The notes under the pieces: generated by a model
What the model was told of the DNA's origin: nothing
Databases searched by the model: none
The model's input: only the letters and a program-made list of their open reading frames with translations
Assembly: GCA_910577635.1 (NCBI GenBank)
Contig: CAJTNR010000005.1
Location: 27,502-91,501 of the forward strand
Length of the DNA stretch: 64,000 bases
Origin: an uncultured Vampirovibrio sp.
Lineage (GTDB): Bacteria; Cyanobacteriota; Vampirovibrionia; Gastranaerophilales; Gastranaerophilaceae
Direction: 5' to 3'
Part shown: positions 56,468 through 64,000 of the stretch, in pieces
How the letters are laid out: the number at the start of each line of letters is the position of its first letter
Position numbering within the stretch: position 1 is the first letter of the stretch
Made by a program: the position numbers and the translations under genes

Positions 56468-56495
56468 ATTATAAAAGAACAGAGCTAAAAGTCAA
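56468..56495 (-). promoter_or_regulatory. Sigma70-type promoter of the accD-accA-flagellar operon
   Basis: On the minus strand TTGACT (56495-56490), 16 nt, and a perfect TATAAT (56473-56468) lie 35 nt before accD. Its -35 box is 3 bp from the -35 box of the divergent rsgA promoter. Confidence 0.75.
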
Positions 56496-56498
56496 AAT

Positions 56499-56527
56499 TT
56501 GAAATAAAACAGCTTTTTAATTATTAT
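56499..56527 (+). promoter_or_regulatory. Promoter of rsgA-ispA-DUF212, likely leaderless
   Basis: TTGAAA (56499-56504), 17 nt, and TATTAT (56522-56527) end 6 nt before the rsgA ATG at 56534, so transcription should start at the start codon. Confidence 0.7.
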
Positions 56528-56533
56528 AAAAGT

Positions 56534-57523
56534 ATGCAAGGTCAGGTTTATAAAATCCACTCCGATTTTTATTATGTTAAGAATTTTGAACATAAGGAAT
56601 TTGTGTGTAAACTTAAAGATATTCTAAAAAAACAAAAAATTGATATCAAAGTCGGAGATTATGTTGAATTGAGTCTTGATAATTCTTCAATTATTTCTTT
56701 GCTTAAAAGAAAAAATACAATCGAAAGACCAAAAGTTTCTAATGTTGATTTAGCACTTGTTGTCTGTTCTTTAAAAGATCCGGATTTGGATTATATCCAG
56801 CTTAATCGTTATTTAACATATTTAAAATATTATAATATTGATTGTGCTATTTGTTTTAATAAAGAAGACTTAGAAGCGGATTTTGAAGAAAAAAAAGCTC
56901 AAATTGGTGCAATTTATAAAAAACTTAACTATAAAACTTTTTTTATAAGCGCTAAAAATAAATCACACTTAGAAGAACTAATTGAATTTGTAAAATCTAA
57001 AACTATTGTTTTTTGTGGTCAATCAGGTGTCGGAAAATCAACTTTACTTAATTGTCTAACTAATAAAAACTTAAAAACAGGTCTTGTTTCATCTAAAACT
57101 AAAAAAGGAGTCCATACTACTCGTCATTGTGAAGTTGTAGAGTATGAAGATTTTAGAATTATAGATACACCCGGGTTTTCTAAATTAAAGTTTGATTTTT
57201 TGCTTCCTTCAAAGTTAATAAATCTTTTTGATGATATTAAAATTTATTCAGATGATTGCAAATTCTCCAATTGCCTCCATGACAGCGATAATGACTGCTG
57301 TGTCAGGAAAAATCTTAATAAAATAGACAAAACAAGATATGAAAGTTATCTTTGTTTTTTAGATGAAGCTCGTCAGTATAAAGATGAGATATCTAATAGA
57401 AGTATAAAAAAAGAATACTTTAGCAAAGAAACAGGTAACAAGGTTTTGGCTAAGATATCAAGAAAAAAAAGAGAACTATCAAGAAACATATTAAAACAAA
57501 AGACAAAAGAAGAGGGGTTATGA
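56534..57523 (+). CDS. rsgA: Ribosome small-subunit maturation GTPase RsgA
   Basis: The 329-residue circularly permuted GTPase has an OB-fold (about 1-75). The G motifs appear in permuted order: NKED (CFNKEDL, about 115), then P-loop GQSGVGKST (about 162-170), T-T-R-H, and DTPGF (about 212). A zinc knuckle follows (CKFSNCLHDSDNDC, about 242-255). It checks late 30S assembly. The tail is Lys/Arg-rich. No Shine-Dalgarno is seen and a -10 box lies 6 nt upstream. The stop TGA overlaps the ispA start (ATGA), which shows that TGA is a true stop in this genome. Confidence 0.94.
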   Translation: MQGQVYKIHSDFYYVKNFEHKEFVCKLKDILKKQKIDIKVGDYVELSLDNSSIISLLKRKNTIERPKVSNVDLALVVCSLKDPDLDYIQLNRYLTYLKYYNIDCAICFNKEDLEADFEEKKAQIGAIYKKLNYKTFFISAKNKSHLEELIEFVKSKTIVFCGQSGVGKSTLLNCLTNKNLKTGLVSSKTKKGVHTTRHCEVVEYEDFRIIDTPGFSKLKFDFLLPSKLINLFDDIKIYSDDCKFSNCLHDSDNDCCVRKNLNKIDKTRYESYLCFLDEARQYKDEISNRSIKKEYFSKETGNKVLAKISRKKRELSRNILKQKTKEEGL

Positions 57524-58395
57524 TTGAAGATTATAAAAAAACCGTAGAAAGTGCGCTTAATGAATATTTTGAGCAATATTCAAATTCTAATACAATTTGG
57601 AAGGCGATGAGCTATACGACTCTTTTAGAAGGCGCTAAAAGACTCCGTGCAATAATGTGTATTGAAATTGGCAAGTTTTTAGGAGCAAAAATTGAAGAGC
57701 TTATTCCCTGTGCTTGCGCTCTTGAGATTATGCACAGCTATAGTTTAATCCATGATGATTTACCTTGTATGGATAATGATGATTTAAGGCGCTCAAAACC
57801 CACTAACCACAAAGTTTTTGGTGAGGCAATTGCGCTTTTGGCGGGTGATGCTCTTATTTCTTTAGGTGCTCAGCTTATTATTGAAAAAACTCCAAAAAGT
57901 GTTCCTATAAGTACAATTCTAGATATCGTTCTTGATTATTCAATTTGTGCCGGAGCCAAAGGGATTGTAGCAGGACAGGTTGCTGATATTGAAGCCGAGG
58001 GCAGGGAAATTGATATTAAAAGCTTAGAATATATTCATAGGTATAAAACAGGAGCTTTATTCAAGCTTTCCATTTTATCAGGAGCTAAAATCGCACAGGC
58101 AAAGCCGGATATTATTGAAAAACTGGCAGTTTTTGCAGATGATTTCGGGGTTTTGTTTCAAATTTATGATGATATTATCGATTGCACGCTAACCACAAAA
58201 GAACTTGGTAAAACAGCAAATAAAGATGAAGCATCAAAAAAATTAACCTATGTCAGCGCATATGGTTTAGAAAAAGCAAAAAATATTTTTTATAGCCTTA
58301 TTGATAAAAATCGTGCTATACTAAAACAAATAAATATTGAATCAAAAGTTTTTGATGATATTTATAATAAATTAATTAAAAAAATAGGAGTATAA
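57520..58395 (+). CDS. ispA: Polyprenyl diphosphate synthase (farnesyl/geranylgeranyl type, IspA)
   Basis: The 291-residue trans-prenyltransferase has GAKRLRAIM near 38, the first Asp-rich motif HDDLPCMDNDDLRR (about 82-95), and the second in YDDIIDCT (about 219-226). It condenses isopentenyl diphosphate onto allylic diphosphates to make C15 or C20 chains for quinones and wall lipid carriers. The two residues between the Asp pairs fit the bacterial FPP synthase subtype, but chain length cannot be settled here. It overlaps rsgA by four bases and is followed 8 nt later by the DUF212 gene. Confidence 0.92.
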   Translation: MIEDYKKTVESALNEYFEQYSNSNTIWKAMSYTTLLEGAKRLRAIMCIEIGKFLGAKIEELIPCACALEIMHSYSLIHDDLPCMDNDDLRRSKPTNHKVFGEAIALLAGDALISLGAQLIIEKTPKSVPISTILDIVLDYSICAGAKGIVAGQVADIEAEGREIDIKSLEYIHRYKTGALFKLSILSGAKIAQAKPDIIEKLAVFADDFGVLFQIYDDIIDCTLTTKELGKTANKDEASKKLTYVSAYGLEKAKNIFYSLIDKNRAILKQINIESKVFDDIYNKLIKKIGV

Positions 58396-58403
58396 AAGGG
58401 TAG

Positions 58404-58874
58404 ATGCAGTTTTTTAATACAGGTTTAGAAGCTTTATTTTCAGGTCTTCTTGCAGCATCAATTGCACAGTTGATAAAGGTTATAACTTATCTTTATACGC
58501 ATAAAAAAATTAATTTTAAAATTTTTACAACAACAGGAGGAATGCCAAGTTCGCATACTGCAGGTGTTATTGCACTATCAACTTCTGTAGCTTTAATTGA
58601 AGGAATTGATTCAATGCTTTTTGCAATATCTTTAGGATTTTCCTTAATTGTAATGCAAGATGCTTCAGGAGTCAGAAGAGCTGCAGGAAAAACCGCTGCA
58701 ACTCTTAATCGTCTTGTTGATGAGTTTGTTCAAAAAAACCATGAAGTTAAACCTTATACAGCACTAAAAGAACTGTTAGGACATACTCCTTTGGAAGTTT
58801 TCTGCGGTGCAATTCTTGGTATAATAGTTCCTTGTATTGTACATAATTATGATCAAATTATTGCTTTAATTTAA
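58404..58874 (+). CDS. Divergent PAP2-family (DUF212) membrane protein
   Basis: The 156-residue membrane protein has the DUF212 signature GGMPSSHTAGV (about 48-58) and QDASGVRRAAGKTAATLNRLV (about 91-111). Four to five hydrophobic segments are present. The family is related to PAP2 phosphatases and is common in cyanobacteria, plants and Firmicutes. A role as a lipid phosphatase next to ispA, for example on prenyl phosphates, is inferred from context. Its stop overlaps the stop of the small antisense-strand gene by 4 bp. Confidence 0.85.
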   Translation: MQFFNTGLEALFSGLLAASIAQLIKVITYLYTHKKINFKIFTTTGGMPSSHTAGVIALSTSVALIEGIDSMLFAISLGFSLIVMQDASGVRRAAGKTAATLNRLVDEFVQKNHEVKPYTALKELLGHTPLEVFCGAILGIIVPCIVHNYDQIIALI

Positions 58875-59038
58875 ACACTTCTTTTTAGCATCTGGGTTAA
58901 ATTTGCGTCTTTTTTGATTCTTTTTTTAATTCTTTCTTTGGATTCAGCTAATTTGAAAAATTCTTCATTAAATTTACAAAGTCCAATTGCTGAACCTTCG
59001 TCATTATTGAAGCAAAATAATCTTTTAATTATATCCAT
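58871..59038 (-). CDS. Small basic hypothetical protein (55 residues)
   Basis: An ATG at 59038 opens a 55-codon frame ending at 58871. The product is predicted helical and basic in its C-terminal half (ESKERIKKRIKKDANLTQ), with two Cys near the start (FCFNNDEG, LCKFN). A G-rich AAGGGGGG lies 6 nt before the ATG and would serve as a ribosome site. The frame fills the gap between two rightward operons and converges on the DUF212 gene. No family is known to me; it could be chance, but the ribosome site argues for a gene. Confidence 0.5.
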   Translation of the reverse strand: MDIIKRLFCFNNDEGSAIGLCKFNEEFFKLAESKERIKKRIKKDANLTQMLKRSV

Positions 59039-59146
59039 TTTTGACCCCCCTTAAACTTTAATAATTCAAATTCAAAAGTCAATTTTAATTATATATTTTT
59101 ATATTTATTTTTTGCTCATAGTTTTTATTATGGTTTAATTAATAAT

Positions 59147-59842
59147 ATGGATAATAATGTTTTAAATTCTAATTTGAAAATAGATGGCTGTTCTTATAAT
59201 GAAATTTTTGAAAAGCTTAAAGATGACTCAATTGAAGAATTTGTAAAGATTTTTTTAATTGTTCAGCTTGAAAAAATTGAAACGCAAGAAGATATGATGA
59301 TTTTTATTAACTATTTAACAAATCATCCCACCCCCCAAAGAGAAGCTTGTGCGTATAAACTAAGGGATTTATTTAACGATTCTTTTATTAATGACTTTGT
59401 TAAAAACAAGCTGTTAGATGCTATAGTTGATATTAATCCTAATGTTTCAAGAGAAATTTGCGCTCTTATTAAAAGCAGCAAGGTTTTGAAAGAGATTCTC
59501 GAAGCAGATATTATCGCAAGAATTGAAAAACTGCTTCTTGATATTAAAAACGATAATAATTACTCTAACTGCAATAGAAACCATGCCAAAAATAAAAAAT
59601 TCTTCTCTCTTTACTGGCTTCTGGAAGCATTATCCTGCTCTATAAGTAAGAGATATTTAATTTCAATAAGAGAAATTCTTAACTTTACAATAACTTTTTA
59701 TGACTATACGATACGGGAAAAAACCGCAAAAATACTAGCTTTAACAGGTGATGCTTTTGATGATTTATTACAAATCGCAAAGTCGGATGTAAATTTTTAT
59801 GTAAAAAATCAAGTTTATGATAAAATTAACTTTGATGATTAG
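59147..59842 (+). CDS. HEAT-repeat-like helical protein of unknown function
   Basis: The 231-residue protein is almost entirely alpha-helical. Repeated helix pairs resemble HEAT/ARM repeats (HPTPQREACAYKLRDLF; VDINPNVSREICALI; YTIREKTAKILALTGD; SDVNFYVKNQVYDKI). There is no signal peptide or membrane segment. Such proteins usually serve as docking scaffolds. It leads the efp-accB-accC-cca group with an 18-nt gap to efp. TTGCTC-16-TTTAAT (59112-59139) ends 7 nt before the ATG and no Shine-Dalgarno is present. The exact function is unknown. Confidence 0.7.
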   Translation: MDNNVLNSNLKIDGCSYNEIFEKLKDDSIEEFVKIFLIVQLEKIETQEDMMIFINYLTNHPTPQREACAYKLRDLFNDSFINDFVKNKLLDAIVDINPNVSREICALIKSSKVLKEILEADIIARIEKLLLDIKNDNNYSNCNRNHAKNKKFFSLYWLLEALSCSISKRYLISIREILNFTITFYDYTIREKTAKILALTGDAFDDLLQIAKSDVNFYVKNQVYDKINFDD

Positions 59843-59860
59843 ATTAAACAGGAATATTTT

Positions 59861-60418
59861 ATGATTTCAGTAAATGATTTAAAAACTGGTTTAACACTTG
59901 ATATTGACAATAATTTGTGGTCAGTTGTTGAATTTTTGCATGTTAAACCCGGTAAGGGTGCAGCTTTTGTTAGAACAAAGCTTAAGAATGTTGAAACAGG
60001 ACAAGTTGTAGAAAAAACCTTTCGTGCAGGGGAAAAAGTAGCCAAAGCAATGCTTGATAGACGCGAAATGCAATATTTGTACAAAGAAGGCAATGACTTG
60101 GTGATGATGGATCTTGAATCCTATGAGCAAATGCCTGTGCCTGCTGATAGAATCGGAGATGGGATTAAATATTTAAAAGAGAATATGAATGTACAGATTC
60201 TAATGCATGATTCTAAGATAATTGGTATTGATTTGCCAAACTTTGTTGAATTGGCTGTTGTTGATACTCCTCCTGCGGAAAAAGGCAACACTGCACAGGG
60301 TGGATCAAAACCTGCTACTTTAGATGGCGGTGCTGTTGTTAATGTACCTTTCTTTATCCAAGTCGGGGATATATTAAGAATTGATACAAGAACTAATGAA
60401 TATTTAGATAGAGTTTAA
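59861..60418 (+). CDS. efp: Elongation factor P
   Basis: The 185-residue EF-P has three beta-barrel domains. The modified-residue loop is KPGKGAAFVRTKL, with Lys at the tip near residue 34, the position that in other species carries lysyl or rhamnosyl groups. The C-terminal domain ends GDILRIDTRTNEYLDRV. EF-P relieves stalling at consecutive prolines, which matters for proteins such as the Pro-rich TonB here. No EpmA-type modification gene is in the window. accB follows after 11 nt, an adjacency shared with cyanobacteria. Confidence 0.96.
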   Translation: MISVNDLKTGLTLDIDNNLWSVVEFLHVKPGKGAAFVRTKLKNVETGQVVEKTFRAGEKVAKAMLDRREMQYLYKEGNDLVMMDLESYEQMPVPADRIGDGIKYLKENMNVQILMHDSKIIGIDLPNFVELAVVDTPPAEKGNTAQGGSKPATLDGGAVVNVPFFIQVGDILRIDTRTNEYLDRV

Positions 60419-60429
60419 GGACTTATATA

Positions 60430-60876
60430 ATGAAATATGATTTAAATTACATTGAAAAGATTGCAAAAATCGTAAAAGATAACCAGTTAACAGAAATTAC
60501 TCTGGAAGATGGAGAGAAAGCTATTACAGTAAGAAAAGAAGGAAGCTATTGCGCTCCTGTTGTGCAATCTGCTCCTGCTTCTTCTGTGGTTTCTACAATT
60601 TCTTCCAAGGAAGAAAAACAGGTTTCAGCGGAAACTGCAGCAAGAAATGCTATTACAAGTCCAATGGTAGGCGCTTTCTATGCTGCTCCTGCTCCTGGTG
60701 CTAAGCCTTTTGTTAAAGTCGGCGATGTTGTTAGTACCGGACAAGTTGTTTGTATTGTTGAAGCAATGAAACTTATGAATGAAATTGAATCAGAGGTTTC
60801 AGGAAGAATAACTGAAATTTGTGTTGAAGATGGTCAAAGCGTTGAGTATGGCCAGGTTTTAATGTATGTTGAATAA
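60430..60876 (+). CDS. accB: Biotin carboxyl carrier protein of acetyl-CoA carboxylase
   Basis: The 148-residue protein has an N-terminal helix (about 5-35), an Ala/Ser/Val-rich linker, and a C-terminal lipoyl/biotinyl domain with ITSPMVGAFYAAPAPG and the biotinylation motif EAMKLMNEIES (Lys near 114). It shuttles carboxybiotin between AccC and AccAD. It precedes accC by 27 nt. The length is typical. Confidence 0.97.
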   Translation: MKYDLNYIEKIAKIVKDNQLTEITLEDGEKAITVRKEGSYCAPVVQSAPASSVVSTISSKEEKQVSAETAARNAITSPMVGAFYAAPAPGAKPFVKVGDVVSTGQVVCIVEAMKLMNEIESEVSGRITEICVEDGQSVEYGQVLMYVE

Positions 60877-60903
60877 GATAATAGGAATTAATTAAGCTAG
60901 TTT

Positions 60904-62271
60904 ATGTTTAAAAAAGTTTTAATTGCAAACAGGGGTGAGATTGCCATCCGTATAATCAGAGCATGCAGGGAATTAGGAATTGCAACTGTTGCTGTTTATT
61001 CTCAAGCTGATAGTGAAAGTTTACATGTTTCTTTAGCAGATGAGGCATATTGCATCGGCCCTGCGCAAAGTTCAAAAAGCTATCTTTCCATTCCTGCATT
61101 GATTTCAGTCGCTCTTACTTCAGGAGCGGATGCAATTCATCCAGGATACGGTTTTTTATCAGAAAGAGCAGATTTTGTTGATATTTGCGAAGAACATCAT
61201 ATTAAATTTATCGGTCCTTCTTCAACTGCTATGCATAAAATGGGCGATAAAGCAAATGCTAGAGCAACAATGGAAAAATCCGGAGTCCCAATAACCCCGG
61301 GGCTGGGTATTGTTGATAATACCGATTCTATTCGTGAATTTGTCAAAAAAGTCGGATACCCTATTATTATCAAAGCTACAGCTGGCGGCGGCGGTAAGGG
61401 AATGAGAATTGTAAGAAAAGATGAAGAATTAGATGATGCTTTCAACCTGTGTCGAATTGAAGCACAGAGTGCTTTTGCCAATGGTGATGTATATGTTGAA
61501 AAGTTCATTGAAAATCCTCGTCATATTGAAGTGCAAATTCTTGCAGACAGCTATGGAAATGTTATTCACTTAGGAGAGAGAGACTGCTCAATTCAGAGAA
61601 GAAATCAAAAATTGCTTGAAGAAGCTCCTTCTATCGCAGTTAGTGCTGAAATTAGGCAAAAAATGGGTGAAGCTGCTATTAATGCAGCCAAGTCAATAAA
61701 TTATGAAGGCACAGGAACAATCGAGTTTTTGTTAGATGAATCTAACCCCAAGGATAAAAAATTCTATTTTATGGAAATGAATACAAGAGTTCAGGTTGAA
61801 CATTGTGTTACTGAGATGATATCTAATGTTGATATTGTTAAGGAACAAATACGGGTGGCTCAAGGGGAAAAGCTTTCATATAAACAACAAGACATTAAAC
61901 TTGTTGGACATGCAATTGAATGTCGAATAAATGCTGAAGATTATGAAAAGTGTTTTATGCCTTGTCCTGGTGCAATTGAAGGCTATATTGCACCAGGCGG
62001 TATAGGTACAAGAGTAGATTCCCATGTTTATCCAGGATATAAGATTCCTCCTTACTATGATTCTTTAGTAGGCAAGGTTATTTGCTGGGGAAGAGATAGG
62101 GAAGAAGCAAGAAGAAGAATGCTTAGAGCTCTTAATGACTATGTTATAACCGGAGTTAAGACAACTATTGGATTTCATAAGAAAATTCTTTGTAATTATA
62201 ATTTTATAACAGGTGATTTCAATACAAGTTTTATTGAAACTAATTATCCTGAAGTGTTATCTAAAAAATAA
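60904..62271 (+). CDS. accC: Biotin carboxylase subunit of acetyl-CoA carboxylase
   Basis: The 455-residue ATP-grasp enzyme starts FKKVLIANRGEIAIRIIRAC and has the Gly-rich ATP loop KATAGGGGKGMRIV (about 158-171). It continues with GERDCSIQRRNQKL and the EMNTRVQVEHCVTE active-site segment (about 287-300). It carboxylates biotin on AccB with bicarbonate and ATP. Together with accA and accD at 54.6-56.4 kb, all four subunits are encoded in the window, in two separate operons. Confidence 0.97.
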   Translation: MFKKVLIANRGEIAIRIIRACRELGIATVAVYSQADSESLHVSLADEAYCIGPAQSSKSYLSIPALISVALTSGADAIHPGYGFLSERADFVDICEEHHIKFIGPSSTAMHKMGDKANARATMEKSGVPITPGLGIVDNTDSIREFVKKVGYPIIIKATAGGGGKGMRIVRKDEELDDAFNLCRIEAQSAFANGDVYVEKFIENPRHIEVQILADSYGNVIHLGERDCSIQRRNQKLLEEAPSIAVSAEIRQKMGEAAINAAKSINYEGTGTIEFLLDESNPKDKKFYFMEMNTRVQVEHCVTEMISNVDIVKEQIRVAQGEKLSYKQQDIKLVGHAIECRINAEDYEKCFMPCPGAIEGYIAPGGIGTRVDSHVYPGYKIPPYYDSLVGKVICWGRDREEARRRMLRALNDYVITGVKTTIGFHKKILCNYNFITGDFNTSFIETNYPEVLSKK

Positions 62272-62280
62272 GGATTAATA

Positions 62281-63405
62281 TTGAAACTCAGCTTTGATAA
62301 AGATATTGAAGAATTTTTAAAAAATATTGCAAAGAATGCTCTTGAAACAAAAACAAGGGCATTCTTTGTGGGTGGTTTTGTAAGGGACACGGTCTTAGGC
62401 GTTAAAACCTCTGATATTGATATTCTAATTCAGGGCAGTGCTATTGAGTTTGTTGATACACTTGGTTATGAAGTTGCATCTTATCATTTTGATTTTTGCA
62501 GTGCTAAAGTCAGATTTAATGATACCCTGATTGATTTCGCCTCAACAAGAACTGAGGCTTATCCATACCCTGGCTGTCTTCCTGTCATTAAAGAAGTTGG
62601 GGTGGAATTAGAACAAGATGTCTTAAGAAGAGATTTTACAATTAATTCTATTTATCTTGAAATTAAGCTTATTGATAATGAACTTAATTTTGAGCTAATT
62701 GATTTTACAGGAGGGATTGAGGATATTAAGAATAAAACTCTTAAAGTGCTCCATAATAAAAGCTATATTGATGATCCTACAAGAATTCTAAGGGGCTTGG
62801 AGTTTAAACACAGATTTAATTTTGACTTTTCTTTTGAAGATAAAAAAATGATTAATAATTGCCTTTCAACTATTTGTCTTGATAAGAATGCAAGCTGGGA
62901 TAGAATTTTTGCAGTATACAAAAGGATATTATCCAAGAATAATAGTTTTCAAATTTTTAAGGAATTGGTTGATAAAAAGTGCTATAAGCTGCTTTTTGAT
63001 GAAGATATTGAAATTGATTATTCAAAAATTATTGAGGCTTTTAAACTTATTCACTTAAACAATGAGCAAAAGGTGTGTTTTTATTTAGATATTTTTAAAA
63101 ATCAAGAAGTAGCCAAGCTTAACTTTGATAGACTATATCAGATTATTAATACATTTGCAAAATTTTCAATTAATGAACTTTTGTACTATTATTACAAAAC
63201 AAATGATGATAATGTTCTGTTTTATCTTAACAATAAAGATGTAAAAATTTGTTTAAATGGTTCAATTTTACTTGATTTGGGATATAAACAAGGAAAAATT
63301 ATCGGACAGATTCTTAATAGTGTTTTTGAGTTTAAATTAAAAAATCCAAAAAAAAGTTATACACTTGCTGATGAAATTGAATTTGTTAAAAAAAACTTCA
63401 CATAA
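62281..63405 (+). CDS. cca: CCA tRNA nucleotidyltransferase / poly(A) polymerase family protein
   Basis: The 374-residue class II nucleotidyltransferase begins at a TTG with AAGGA 9 nt upstream. It contains FFVGGFVRDTVLG (about 27-39), the metal-binding D-I-D-I (about 46-49), RRDFTINSI (about 117-125), and DPTRILRGLEFKHRF (about 160-174), the nucleotide-selecting helix. The C-terminal half is poorly conserved and helical. It repairs or adds the 3' CCA of tRNAs, and both tRNA genes here lack an encoded CCA. Class II split enzymes that add only CC or A look similar, so the exact activity is open. It is the last gene of its operon. Confidence 0.85.
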   Translation: MKLSFDKDIEEFLKNIAKNALETKTRAFFVGGFVRDTVLGVKTSDIDILIQGSAIEFVDTLGYEVASYHFDFCSAKVRFNDTLIDFASTRTEAYPYPGCLPVIKEVGVELEQDVLRRDFTINSIYLEIKLIDNELNFELIDFTGGIEDIKNKTLKVLHNKSYIDDPTRILRGLEFKHRFNFDFSFEDKKMINNCLSTICLDKNASWDRIFAVYKRILSKNNSFQIFKELVDKKCYKLLFDEDIEIDYSKIIEAFKLIHLNNEQKVCFYLDIFKNQEVAKLNFDRLYQIINTFAKFSINELLYYYYKTNDDNVLFYLNNKDVKICLNGSILLDLGYKQGKIIGQILNSVFEFKLKNPKKSYTLADEIEFVKKNFT

Positions 63406-63586
63406 CTTTACAATTAATTTTTCCTAAGTTCACAATTAACAATGCTTTTAAACTTTTTTTTAAATATTGCAATTGTAAATAATTAATATTTTTTGTTATA
63501 AAACTCTATTTTTTGTGCATTTTTTCTTTGTGACTATTTAATAAGCACAAGGATGTTGTTTAAAGCTTTATGAAAGGAGCTCATTT

Positions 63587-64000
63587 ATGGCAGTAGTTAT
63601 TAACACTAACGTTGAATCATTGAAAATTCAGAATTGTTTGACAAGCGCAACAAATAAGCTTGCTCAGTCAATGGAGAGAATGTCAACAGGTCTTAAGGTA
63701 AATTCAGCAAAGGATGATGCTGCAGGAACAGTAATTTCTGCCCGCATGAAGGTTCAGTTGGATGGAAATCAGATTTGTCAGAAAAACGTTCAAAATGGTA
63801 ATGCTATGCTTGCAACTGCAGAGGGTAATCTGGACGTTGTTGAGGATAATTTGTCTAGAATTCGTGATTTGACTCTTCAGGCTAAAAACGGAACATATTC
63901 AGCAGAGGAAAAGAAGGCAATGCAGGATGAGGTTGCTCAGCGTATAGCTGAAATTGATCGTGTGTCTGATTCTTCTAAGTATTCTCAGCTTCATTTGTTC
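63587..64000 (+). CDS. fliC: Flagellin, N-terminal part (3' end outside window)
   Basis: The first 138 residues are visible. The D0 helix starts AVVINTNVESLKIQNCL, and the conserved ERMSTGLKVNSAKDDAAG block spans about 30-47. The D1 helices include EDNLSRIRDLTLQAKNG and QDEVAQRIAEIDRVS. Flagellin is exported by the gate encoded at 49.5-54.6 kb and forms the filament. The AAAGGAG site 7 nt before the ATG is strong. Cys17 and Cys64 are unusual, as flagellins rarely have Cys. The 180-bp upstream gap has no clear sigma28 site; TAAA-N14-GCATTTTT near 63500 is at best weakly similar. Codon use looks biased as in highly expressed genes. Confidence 0.95.
   Translation, partial: MAVVINTNVESLKIQNCLTSATNKLAQSMERMSTGLKVNSAKDDAAGTVISARMKVQLDGNQICQKNVQNGNAMLATAEGNLDVVEDNLSRIRDLTLQAKNGTYSAEEKKAMQDEVAQRIAEIDRVSDSSKYSQLHLF

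Noticed and set aside
63480..63540. Sigma28 promoter for flagellin
   Set aside because: The best match, TAAA-N14-GCATTTTT, is too far from the consensus to claim.

Overview
This 64-kb, AT-rich window looks like the chromosome of a non-photosynthetic cyanobacterial relative, most likely a Melainabacteria/Vampirovibrionia member of the Gastranaerophilales type found in animal guts. The main evidence is an RNA polymerase beta' subunit split into rpoC1 and rpoC2 at the cyanobacterial position, with about 670 residues inserted in the trigger loop of rpoC2. Supporting evidence is a VKOR-DsbA fusion, efp next to accB, a TonB/ExbBD system (so an outer membrane), a complete flagellar export gate and a flagellin, and no photosynthesis gene. 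The lineage call is inference from gene content; no database was searched.

Layout: 1-1440 is the 3' part of clpC. From 1.5 to 8.9 kb a leftward cluster encodes two small secreted proteins, TonB, ExbB, two ExbD paralogues and a giant AsmA-like protein. A second giant AsmA-like gene diverges from it (9-13.4 kb). Then come dnaJ with half a zinc finger, VKOR-DsbA, queH, the rpoB-rpoC1-rpoC2 operon, mutS, a leftward rmlD-manC sugar-nucleotide pair, an orphan peptide-binding protein with tcdA, a long N-extended GT5 starch/glycogen synthase and a secreted arginase-family protein.

The segment 37.1-41.6 kb is a zone of gene decay. It holds a flavin reductase interrupted by TGA at its conserved Trp position, a frameshifted remnant resembling an ADP-ribosyltransferase, two further frameshifted genes, an intact LUD-domain gene, tRNA-Ser(GGA), tRNA-Pro(GGG), and a 126-bp tandem repeat that copies the tRNA-Pro upstream region and the first 7 nt of the tRNA.

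Next come leftward rpsL-rpsG and ndk-tgt. Between 45.2 and 56.4 kb lies one long leftward operon: accD-accA-fliP-fliQ-fliR-flhB-flhA-PilZ-membrane protein-histidine kinase-HD-GYP regulator-P-loop ATPase. It joins fatty-acid carboxylase subunits, the flagellar export gate and a c-di-GMP module. Rightward from a back-to-back promoter pair run rsgA-ispA-DUF212, then a HEAT-like gene-efp-accB-accC-cca, so all four acetyl-CoA carboxylase subunits are present. The window ends inside a flagellin gene.

Functional links: queH and tgt both serve queuosine modification. The two tRNAs lack an encoded CCA end, matching the CCA-adding enzyme gene. PilZ and HD-GYP suggest c-di-GMP control of motility. Several transcripts appear leaderless, with a -10 box 6-7 nt before the ATG and no Shine-Dalgarno. 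TGA is a true stop here, as in the rsgA/ispA ATGA overlap, so the TGA in the flavin reductase is best read as a nonsense mutation.
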